Shown: positions 11,324-18,823 of the stretch, piece after piece
Numbering within the stretch: the stretch's first letter is position 1
Layout: each line of letters starts with the position of its first letter
Source: Mesobaculum littorinae
Lineage (GTDB): Bacteria > Pseudomonadota > Alphaproteobacteria > Rhodobacterales > Rhodobacteraceae
Direction: 5' to 3'
Assembly: GCF_004011175.1 (NCBI RefSeq)
Contig: NZ_RQXX01000005.1
Location: forward strand, 62,001 to 126,000
DNA length: 64,000 nt
Program-made: the position numbers and the translations under genes
Notes under the pieces: generated by a model
What the model was told of the DNA's origin: nothing
The model's database searches: none
The model's input: the letters and a program-made list of their open reading frames with translations, nothing else

Positions 11324-12241
11324 ATGGAATTCGACGTCATCATCATCGGGGGCAGCTTCGCGGGCCTTTCGGCGGCCATGCAGCTTGCCCGCGCGCGGCG
11401 GGCCGTTCTGGTGCTGGACCACGGGGCGCCCCGAAACCGCTTTGCCGCGACCTCGCACGGGTTTCCCGGGCAGGACGGGCGGCGCCCGGCGGACATCGCA
11501 GCCGCGCTGCGACAGGAACTGGCCGCCTACCCCACCGTGATGGTGCGCGAGGCCCACGCCGAAAGCGCACGGCGCGCGCCGCAGGGCTTTCGGGTGACGC
11601 TGGACACGGGCACGGATATCGCGGCGCGCCGCCTGATCCTGGCCCATGGCGTCCGCGACACGCTTCCCGACCTCCCGGGGCTGGAGGAACGATGGGGGGC
11701 AAGCGTCCTGCACTGTCCGTATTGCCACGGCTACGAGGTGAACCAGCAGCCGATCGGGGCGCTGGCCCGGAACGACATGGCGATCCATCAGGCGATGTTG
11801 CTGCCCGACTGGGGCCCGACGACGCTGTTCACCCAAGGGATCGTCACCCCGACGCCGGAGCAGCGACAGGCGTTGGCCGCGCGCGGCGCGCATATCGAGG
11901 AGGTGCCGGTCACCGGTCTGGTCGGTCCTGCCCCGCGGATCCAGGCGGTCGCGCTGGCCGACGGGCGGCGGATCCCCCTCGCGGCGCTGTTCGTGGCCCC
12001 CCAAACGGAGCTGTCCAGCAATATAGGTCCGGTGCTGGGCTGCGCCACGCAGGAGGGGCCGACCGGCGCCTATCTTGCCGTCGATGGCCAGCAGGCAACG
12101 ACGGTGCCGGGCGTCTTCGCCGCGGGCGACCTTGCCACCCCGATGGCGAACGCGACCCTTTCGGCAGCGGCGGGCGTGATGGCGGGGGTCGCCGCGCACC
12201 GGTCGCTGATCTTCGACCCGGCGTTGGCCGACGCCGCCTGA
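11324..12241 (+). CDS. Thioredoxin-reductase-like NAD(P)/FAD-dependent oxidoreductase
   Basis: This 305-residue flavoprotein starts with the FAD-binding Rossmann motif DVIIIGGSFAGLSAAMQLA and has a redox-active CPYC within HCPYCHGYE, as in thioredoxin reductase. A second FAD motif, GVFAAGDLATPMANATLS, lies near the C-terminus. The NADPH-domain GxGxxA motif is weak: the segment after the CPYC reads QQPIGALARNDMAIHQAM. GGTGAG precedes the ATG. It is divergent from an Rrf2 regulator, a frequent pairing in alphaproteobacteria and consistent with redox or electrophile stress control. The physiological substrate is unknown. Confidence 0.9.
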   Translation: MEFDVIIIGGSFAGLSAAMQLARARRAVLVLDHGAPRNRFAATSHGFPGQDGRRPADIAAALRQELAAYPTVMVREAHAESARRAPQGFRVTLDTGTDIAARRLILAHGVRDTLPDLPGLEERWGASVLHCPYCHGYEVNQQPIGALARNDMAIHQAMLLPDWGPTTLFTQGIVTPTPEQRQALAARGAHIEEVPVTGLVGPAPRIQAVALADGRRIPLAALFVAPQTELSSNIGPVLGCATQEGPTGAYLAVDGQQATTVPGVFAAGDLATPMANATLSAAAGVMAGVAAHRSLIFDPALADAA

Positions 12242-13090
12242 CGGCGGAGGCCGCGCCTGCCCCAAGCCGTCCAGAACGACAGGCGGCATCCGGGGCCCGA
12301 AAACCATTCCGGGCCCGGCGCCCTGGACCCTGGGCCGGGAAACCCCGGCGCACAGAGACCGCGTTGCCCACGGGTTGGCCGGACATGGTTCTGGTTCGTC
12401 AGCAGGCCCGGTCGTCAGAAGGAGTGTCTCTGACCGGGCTGGCTGGGCCGAAACCGGCCTGCGCGACACCGGCCACGGGCACCCGCGGCGTAACTGGCGC
12501 CGCGCCCGCTTGCCTGCTGCCGGATTGCTGCGGCTCAGGCGTCGGTCCCGCAGGCTGGCACACGGTTTCACGGGAAACGGGGGACGCGCTTGCGTCGGGT
12601 GCCGTGACCCGCCCGGGTCACCTTCGTTCCGCCCGGAACCACGTCAGCGACGGGCAGGCATTTCACTGGACGCAACCGCGTTCTATAGCTCCCAAAGCAC
12701 TTCACTGCCCGGTCCTGCGGATAGCGGGCTGCGCGGTCTTCGATCGGAAACCAGGGGCCAATGACACCGCGGACAGATCGCACTTCCCCCCACACGGCCC
12801 GAAGGCATGCCGCCACCGTCTCGGGACAGGCGCGGGTCGGCATTGTCCCGACCGCCTGCCCGCCAAGGGACGCAGCGGATCCGGCCAGGGACGACCGCAT
12901 CGCTGCACCCGATGTCCAAGACCCGCCGCCGATGCGACCCACCGCGCAGGGCCGCCCGATGATCGTCGCCATGGTCGCGTCCCCCGTCACCGGCCGGGCC
13001 TGGATACGACGCGAAGCGCGGCGCCTAGGGGTCGGGGCGTCGCAGAGCACCGCGCCGCTTGACCACCAACGCTAGCTCCGGACCCGTCGC
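12242..13090. other. Long gap of 849 bases without a recognisable gene
   Basis: Several open frames exist on both strands, but they are Arg/Pro/Gly-rich and change character abruptly, as expected from high-GC non-coding or decayed DNA. None has a known domain or a clear ribosome site. GC content dips slightly around 12660-12740. It may be a remnant of lost genes like the 6.4-9.7 kb stretch, but no family can be named. Confidence 0.5.
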
Positions 13091-14329
13091 ATGGCAGATT
13101 TCCTCGTTCTCGGTGCCGGCATGGTCGGTGTGTCCAGCGCGCTGGCGTTGCAGGCGGCGGGACACGCGGTCACGCTTGTCGATCGCGGGGCGCCGGGACG
13201 CGAAACCTCCTTCGGCAACGCCGGCATCATCCAGGCCGAGGCGGCCGAACCCTATGCCCTGCCGCGCGATCCGCTGACGCTGATGCGCTTTGCCCTTGGC
13301 CGGGGCAACGACGTTACCTGGACGGCGGGCGGCGTGGCGGGGATGTTGCCCGCCCTCTGGCGCTATTTCCGCAACTCCGCCCCGGCCCGGCACGCCGCGA
13401 TTTCGCGCACCTATGCCCGGCTGACCGCGCGGTCCACCCGGGATCACGCGCCGCTGATCGCGGCGGCGGGCCTTGGCAACCTCATTACCCGGGAGGGGAT
13501 GGGCATCCTCTTTCGCGACCCGGCCGCCTATGCCGCCGCCGTGGCCGACGCGCAGCGCGTGCGCGACGCCTATGGCACCCGGTTCCGCGCCGTGACGGGG
13601 CAGGACTATGCGCGGGAGGATCCCGCCTTCCTGAGGCCGCCCGCCGGGGTGATCCACTGGCTGGACAGCTGGAGCTGTGCCGCGCCCGGCGATCTGACCC
13701 AAGGCTATGCCACGCTCTTTGCCCGGCGCGGCGGCCGCCTGCTGACCGGCGATGCCGCCAGCCTGCGGCAGGAGGGCGCGGGCTGGCGGGTGGACACGGC
13801 AGAGGGGCCCGTCGCTGCAGAGCATGCGGTCATCGCCCTGGGCCCCTGGTCGCCGCGGCTGCTGGCCAAGTTCGGCTACCGCATCCCGATGGTCTGCAAG
13901 CGCGGCTACCACGGCCATTTCACCGCGCCGCGCCCGCCGCTTCGCCCCTTTCTCGACGTGTCGCACGGGATCGTCGCGGCACCGATGGCCGGGGGGCTGC
14001 GCCTGTCAACCGGCGCCGCGCTGGTGGCCCGGGACAGCCCCGCCGATCCGCGCCAGCTTGAGCGGGGGCGTGTGGGGGTCTCCGACCTGATCGAACTGGG
14101 CCCCCGCGTGGACGAGCCGCAGTGGTCCGGCACCCGGCCCTGCCTGCCCGACATGCTGCCCCTGGTCGGGGCCGCGCCGCGGCATCCGGGCCTGTGGATG
14201 AACTTCGGCCACGGGCACCAGGGCTTTACCCTCGGGCCGACCACGGCGGCGATACTGGCGCAGATGGTCGCCGGCCAGACACCGGAGGGCCTTGAGGCCC
14301 TTTCCCCCGCGCAGCGCGTGGGGCGATGA
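13091..14329 (+). CDS. D-amino-acid dehydrogenase-like FAD oxidoreductase (DadA/DAO family)
   Basis: This 412-residue protein begins with the dinucleotide-binding motif FLVLGAGMVGVSSALALQ and the family element GRETSFGNAGIIQ, which fits DadA-like amine oxidoreductases that pass electrons to quinone. The mid-region PAGVIHWLDSWSCAAPGDLT and the C-terminal FAD-contact region NFGHGHQGFTLGPTTAAILA are also typical. Substrate range in the family runs from D-amino acids to sarcosine-like amines, so the exact substrate is open. No partner genes lie beside it. The ATG at 13091 puts the Rossmann fold at residue 4, the standard position. Confidence 0.9.
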   Translation: MADFLVLGAGMVGVSSALALQAAGHAVTLVDRGAPGRETSFGNAGIIQAEAAEPYALPRDPLTLMRFALGRGNDVTWTAGGVAGMLPALWRYFRNSAPARHAAISRTYARLTARSTRDHAPLIAAAGLGNLITREGMGILFRDPAAYAAAVADAQRVRDAYGTRFRAVTGQDYAREDPAFLRPPAGVIHWLDSWSCAAPGDLTQGYATLFARRGGRLLTGDAASLRQEGAGWRVDTAEGPVAAEHAVIALGPWSPRLLAKFGYRIPMVCKRGYHGHFTAPRPPLRPFLDVSHGIVAAPMAGGLRLSTGAALVARDSPADPRQLERGRVGVSDLIELGPRVDEPQWSGTRPCLPDMLPLVGAAPRHPGLWMNFGHGHQGFTLGPTTAAILAQMVAGQTPEGLEALSPAQRVGR

Positions 14330-14693
14330 CACCTCACGGATCCGCCCGGCCCGTCCGCCCCAGCCGCGCCATGTCCACCCGGGGGACTGGGCGCCCACAC
14401 TGCCGCCGATGGGCGCGTCGGCGGCCCGGGAGGGGCCCTGAACACCGCGGGTTCCGCCCATGGCCGGGACCACGACATCCGTCACATACCCTTGCACCCG
14501 CGGCATTTCCGCATGATGGAGCGGGGGCACCGTTTTGCAGCGCGGGGACCTGTCGCCCTGCCCCGTCCGCCGGACAAGGTTGGGTGGGCGAGGACGGAGT
14601 GGGAAAGAGGTGCGGCCTTGCGCGCAGCACCCAATGCCTGCGCGGCCCCCGTGCCTGCCCCGCGGACCGACACCGAACCGGAGAGATGAGAGA
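14330..14693. other. Intergenic gap before the YitT-like gene
   Basis: About 364 bases with no convincing gene. An open frame runs into the downstream gene from 14535, but the added residues are Arg/Pro-rich and are not a membrane-protein N-terminus. The region probably carries the promoter of the YitT-like gene; no motif stands out. Confidence 0.5.
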
Positions 14694-15305
14694 ATGACCC
14701 TGAAATCGCCGATCTCGATCTACGACGCCCAGGGCCTTGCCTTCGGCATCCTGATGGCATCGCTCGGGGTGACGTTCCTCAAGGCCGCGGCGCTGGTGAC
14801 CGGGCAGACGGCAGGGGCCGCGGTGCTTCTGTCCTACCTGCTGCCGCTCGATTTCGGCGTCTTCTTCGTGCTGATCAGCCTGCCGTTCTTCTGGCTGTCC
14901 TGGGTGCGCCGCAGCGCCAGTTTCACCTTGCGGACCATCACCGCCGTTGTGGGCATCTCGGTGGTCTCGCCCCTTCTGGGCGCCTTCATCCGGTTCGAGA
15001 CGCTGCCACCCTTCCTGGCCGCGATACTGGCCGGGGCCTGCAGCGGCGTCGGGCTGATCGCGCTGTTCCGGCATGGCGCCTCGGCCGGTGGCCTGGGGAT
15101 ACTCGCGCTGATCGTCGAAGAGCGGACGGGTTTTCGCACCGGCTGGTTCCAGATGTGTTTCGACGCGGTGATCTTTGCGCTGGCGCTGCTGGTGTTGCCG
15201 CTGGACGGCGTTCTCTACTCCTGCATCGGGGCAATGGTGCTGAACGCGATCATCGGCTGGAACTTCCGCGTGGCGCAGGCCATGCCCGCGCAACAGGTGG
15301 GCTGA
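14694..15305 (+). CDS. YitT-family integral membrane protein
   Basis: This 203-residue protein has five hydrophobic segments, starting near residues 17-37, 47-66, 76-96, 105-125 and 150-190, and the YitT-like start IYDAQGLAFGILMASLGVTF. A glycine-rich loop, RHGASAGGLGILALIVEERT, matches the substrate-facing repeat of the family. The ATG at 14694 follows GAGAGATGAGAGA, a purine-rich ribosome site. YitT proteins are mostly uncharacterised; some are discussed as transporters. It is the last of several single plus-strand genes and converges on the tannase-family gene. Confidence 0.87.
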   Translation: MTLKSPISIYDAQGLAFGILMASLGVTFLKAAALVTGQTAGAAVLLSYLLPLDFGVFFVLISLPFFWLSWVRRSASFTLRTITAVVGISVVSPLLGAFIRFETLPPFLAAILAGACSGVGLIALFRHGASAGGLGILALIVEERTGFRTGWFQMCFDAVIFALALLVLPLDGVLYSCIGAMVLNAIIGWNFRVAQAMPAQQVG

Positions 15306-15485
15306 GCGCCGCCCGCCTGACCAAGGGACCCCGAGCGCCCCTTTCAGGCAAACGGCCGACACCGGGGGTACGCCCCGAAGGGCAAGGCCACGTCAGCGCG
15401 CCGTACCGCCCCCCAGCGTGGCCCCGCCATCCGTCGCCGCACCGGCCCGCCCCAGGCAAGGCGGACCCACGCCCGCCCAGCTTTA

Positions 15486-15545
15486 ACCGGCCCGACGTGC
15501 ACCGGCCCGAGTTGCCCCGCCCGATTTGCTCCGGCCCGACGTGAG
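15486..15545 (+). repeat. Four-unit 15-bp degenerate tandem repeat
   Basis: Four successive 15-base units begin at 15486, 15501, 15516 and 15531, each a variant of accggcccgacgtgc. Units one and four are most alike, and unit three has lost a G. It lies in the convergent gap just before the end of the tannase-family gene. Spacerless and short, it is not a CRISPR. Confidence 0.6.
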
Positions 15546-15554
15546 GCGGACCGC

Positions 15555-17207
15555 TCACTCGCAGGCGAAGTTGTCCGCCGTCACCGTGTCGCCGCCCTGG
15601 TACTTCGGCTCGGCCGGATAGGGGCAGAGCGGACGCGTCGTGCCACGCACCGCCTCGGGCGCGGCTTCGTTGTCGTCGCGGATCGTGGCGGTCACGCGGT
15701 CGGGGGCCACGTCATCCTCGACCCAGTCCGTGAGCGCCGCAAGCAGGTCGAATTCATCGGCCGAGGCCCCGCCCTGGCCGTGCGGCATGCCCGGAACCGG
15801 GTAGAACCGCACGAAGCTGTCGGCCTCGGGGACATTCTCGCCCAGCCGTTCGACCCAGTCGACGGTGTCGTTGAACGAAAACACCGGATCGGACGTGCCG
15901 TGGAAGATGATCATGCGCCCGTCGGCGGCCTGGAACTCGGCCAGCTTCGGGTCGTCCGAGCCTGGCGGCGTCATGATCTCCATCGCGCTTTCGGGAAACG
16001 CTTCGGACGTGGCATCGATCTTCGGCGCGTCGGTGTCGAAGTCGAACTCTACCAGGAACTGTTGCAGCGCCTCGGGATCGCCCGCCATCTCGGTCGGCGG
16101 GGTGGTGAAGACCTGCGACAGCGATCCCGCGCCCATCACCGCGATCAGGGGCTGGTGGTCCCAAGGCGGGATATGGCTTTCCAGCTTCCAGAAGCGCCAG
16201 TCCTCGGACGCAAGGCCTGTATCCCATGGCCAGTCGCTGTAAAGGACATCGCCCGCCGCGTTGGTCGGCCCGGCATGGATCCGCTGCAGGGCGGCGATCT
16301 TCTCTTCCGGCAGGCAGGAGACGCTGTCATCACGGCTGTTGCCGTCGCAGATCAGCGCGGCGGGATCGAAGACCGTCTGGCACTGCATGGGGGCCGAGAC
16401 GATGCCATCCTCAAGTCCGTCCAGATCGTCGCAGGCCGCGACGATCCCATCGGCCACGATGCGCATCTCGTCGCGGCTGAACGCCTCGGGCAGGGTTTCA
16501 CCGACAGACAGGAACGTCTGAACATCCCAGGCATGCTGCAATGAGGCACGGGGAAGGTTGAACCCGGGATACCCGGCGAGGATCCCGTCGAACGCGTCGG
16601 GCATTCGGCTGGCGGCGACCATCCCGTGCCGGCCGCCGTTGGATCGCCCGTACCCGTAGACATAGTCCGGCGCGCGACCGTAATGCGCCTCGGTCAGGGT
16701 CAGCGCCACGGGATGCAGGGCGGCCACGGCACCGTATCCGTACATGCGCCGCGCCTCGAACTCCAGGCCGAAGGCATTCGATCCGGCCAGTCCCGCCTCG
16801 GGGTTGGCCTCGCCGTCGTGGCCGGCATCGCTGGAGACGACGGCAAACCCGCGCTGCAAGGCCGAGTCGTTCGTGGGGACGCCGGCGCCCGCGCCCAGCG
16901 CCGGCACGACCTTGCCGTCGTTGCCGCCGTTGAACTGGTGCATGAAGCGGCCAGACCAGTCGTCCGGCAGCCGCAGTTCGAAGCGAAGCGCGTAAGGTCG
17001 GCCGTCGGCGCCGGTCCGCTCGGCCATCGTCCCCCGGATCAGGCAGTGATCGACGGGGATCTCGTCCGTGGCCGCAGTCTCTGTCGCCTCGGTGATTTCG
17101 ACGCCCTCCGGCGCCGCCCCGGCCATGTCGGCACAGGACGTCTGGGCGATGGCGGGCGCCGTCAGGGTCAGGAACGGTAACGCTGCGAGAGCGATGCGAT
17201 GGGTCAT
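15555..17207 (-). CDS. Secreted tannase/feruloyl-esterase-family alpha/beta hydrolase
   Basis: This 550-residue protein starts with a signal peptide (cleavage expected after APAIAQ) and shows the tannase-family fold. Probable catalytic residues are Ser189 in GYGRSNGGRHG, Asp440 in GTSDPVFSF and His476 in GMPHGQGG. Classical members have cysteines beside the serine and histidine (CS-D-HC) that form a disulfide; here the positions are Arg188 and Gly477, so both are absent. The family hydrolyses esters of gallate or hydroxycinnamates, and the real substrate is unknown. It lies downstream of, and on the same strand as, a two-component system and a TAXI-TRAP transporter, which may handle its product. 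Confidence 0.88.
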   Translation of the reverse strand: MTHRIALAALPFLTLTAPAIAQTSCADMAGAAPEGVEITEATETAATDEIPVDHCLIRGTMAERTGADGRPYALRFELRLPDDWSGRFMHQFNGGNDGKVVPALGAGAGVPTNDSALQRGFAVVSSDAGHDGEANPEAGLAGSNAFGLEFEARRMYGYGAVAALHPVALTLTEAHYGRAPDYVYGYGRSNGGRHGMVAASRMPDAFDGILAGYPGFNLPRASLQHAWDVQTFLSVGETLPEAFSRDEMRIVADGIVAACDDLDGLEDGIVSAPMQCQTVFDPAALICDGNSRDDSVSCLPEEKIAALQRIHAGPTNAAGDVLYSDWPWDTGLASEDWRFWKLESHIPPWDHQPLIAVMGAGSLSQVFTTPPTEMAGDPEALQQFLVEFDFDTDAPKIDATSEAFPESAMEIMTPPGSDDPKLAEFQAADGRMIIFHGTSDPVFSFNDTVDWVERLGENVPEADSFVRFYPVPGMPHGQGGASADEFDLLAALTDWVEDDVAPDRVTATIRDDNEAAPEAVRGTTRPLCPYPAEPKYQGGDTVTADNFACE

Positions 17208-17488
17208 TGGGTCTTCTCCTCCTGCCGGATTTATCTCCGTGATCGGCGGATTCTGTCAATCAAGGGCGGTATGGCCAGCCCTCCCCCGTGCCGAAGGTGT
17301 TTGGCGGCCGCGGGCCCAGACTGACGCCCCTGCCACGCCGCACGGCAGACCAGCGCCGCCAGGTCCGAGATCGGGGTCTACCCGCGCCGGGCATGTCTTT
17401 TGCAGTGATTATGCGGCCCCCAGGCCCCGACCCTTCGAGCCTTCGAGCCTTCTGCGAGATCGGCGACGGGGCCCACGAAGCTGATCGC

Positions 17489-18823
17489 TCAGCTCGAGAA
17501 CTCCTCGCGGCGCAGACCATGTTTCTGCATCTTGTCGTAGAGCGTCTTGCGAGACAGGCCCAGCACCTCGTATGTCGCCTTCAGGCTTCCGTTCTGCGCG
17601 GCCAGCGTCGCGGCGATGATACCGCGCTCGATGCGGTCCATGCGTTCGGGAAGCGTCTGCCCGGCCGCCGTCTCGATCGGCATCTCGCTCTCCAACCCCA
17701 GAACGAAGAGCTCCGCGGCGTTGCGAAGTTCCCGCATGTTCCCCGCCCAGGTCCGGTGACCCAGCTCGATCAGCCGCTCGGGCGTGATCGCGGGTTCGGG
17801 CTTTTTGAACCGCCGGGCCGCGTCGGTGACGAACCTCTGGAACAGTCGGGGCAGATCCTCGGGCCGGTCGGCCAGCGCCGGAAGATGGATCGTGACGGGG
17901 TTGATCCTGTAAAGCAGATCGTCCCGGAACTCGCCCGCCGCGACCAGCGGCTCAAGCGGGGATCGGCTGGACGCGACAAAGCGCGCCTCGAGCGGCACCG
18001 GATCTGAGGCGCCCAGCGGCACGATCGCGCGGTCCTCTATGACACGCAGCAACTTTGCCTGCAGGGACAGGGGAACCGATCCGATCTCGTCTAGGAATAT
18101 CGTGCCCCCCCGCCCGTGCTCCAGCCGGCCGATGCGGGACCGCGCGGCCCCGGGGAAGGCACCGGCGACATAGCCGAAAAGCTCGATCTCGATCTGCGAT
18201 TCCGGCAAGGCGGTCAGGTTGACGGTGACGAAGGGGCCCTCCCTCCCCTGGCCGCTCATATGGTGGATCGCCCGCGCGACATGTTCCTTGCCCGTCCCCG
18301 TCGCCCCGACGATCAGGACGTCGATCGTGCTTTCGGCGATCGTCGCGACCTTGCGGCGCAGCTCTGCGATCGGGGCCGAGTTCCCGAGGATCAGGCTGTC
18401 GAGCGGGCTGTCGACCGTCGTGGTTTCACGCAGGTCCCGCAGCTCCAGCGTCATCCGGCGGTGATCGATGCCGCGCTCGATGGTGCTCGTCAGCCGATCC
18501 TTGGCGAAGGGCTTTTCGATGAAATCGAAGGCGCCCTTGCCAAGCGCCTCGACGGCGAGCGGGATGTCGCCGTGGCCGGTTATCATGACGACCGGTATCG
18601 CCATGTCTATGTCGAGAATGGCGTCCAGGAACTGCAGGCCATCCATACCGGGCATCTTGATGTCGGACACCACGACGCCGCCGAAATCCGGGCCGATCCG
18701 TTCGATCGCGCGGTCGGCGCGGGCAAAGGCCAGAACGTCGTGCCCCGCCAGTTCGAGCGTCTGGCTGAGCGAAAGGCGGATGTCCTCGTCGTCGTCCACA
18801 AGGATGATGTCAGGCTCGCTCAT
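17489..18823 (-). CDS. DctD-like sigma-54-type response regulator
   Basis: This 444-residue NtrC/DctD-type regulator has a receiver domain with phospho-Asp in VVVSDIKMPGMDG. Its AAA+ domain has Walker A GATGTGKEHVARAIH and Walker B GGTIFLDEIGS, and a Fis-type helix-turn-helix lies at the C-terminus (GSLKATYEVLGLSRKTLYDK). The sigma-54-contacting GAFTGA loop reads GAFPGA, so direct sigma-54 activation is uncertain. The ATG at 18823 overlaps the sensor-kinase stop by four bases (ATGA). It is probably the output of the upstream DctB-like kinase and a candidate regulator of the TAXI-TRAP genes. Confidence 0.93.
   Translation of the reverse strand: MSEPDIILVDDDEDIRLSLSQTLELAGHDVLAFARADRAIERIGPDFGGVVVSDIKMPGMDGLQFLDAILDIDMAIPVVMITGHGDIPLAVEALGKGAFDFIEKPFAKDRLTSTIERGIDHRRMTLELRDLRETTTVDSPLDSLILGNSAPIAELRRKVATIAESTIDVLIVGATGTGKEHVARAIHHMSGQGREGPFVTVNLTALPESQIEIELFGYVAGAFPGAARSRIGRLEHGRGGTIFLDEIGSVPLSLQAKLLRVIEDRAIVPLGASDPVPLEARFVASSRSPLEPLVAAGEFRDDLLYRINPVTIHLPALADRPEDLPRLFQRFVTDAARRFKKPEPAITPERLIELGHRTWAGNMRELRNAAELFVLGLESEMPIETAAGQTLPERMDRIERGIIAATLAAQNGSLKATYEVLGLSRKTLYDKMQKHGLRREEFSS

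Noticed and set aside
12375-12764. A 129-codon open frame in the 12.2-13.1 kb gap
   Set aside because: Low-complexity Arg/Gly/Ser composition, no family resemblance, no ribosome site.
15486-15545. Repeat considered as a CRISPR array
   Set aside because: Units are 15 bases, directly adjacent and without spacers, and no cas genes are near.
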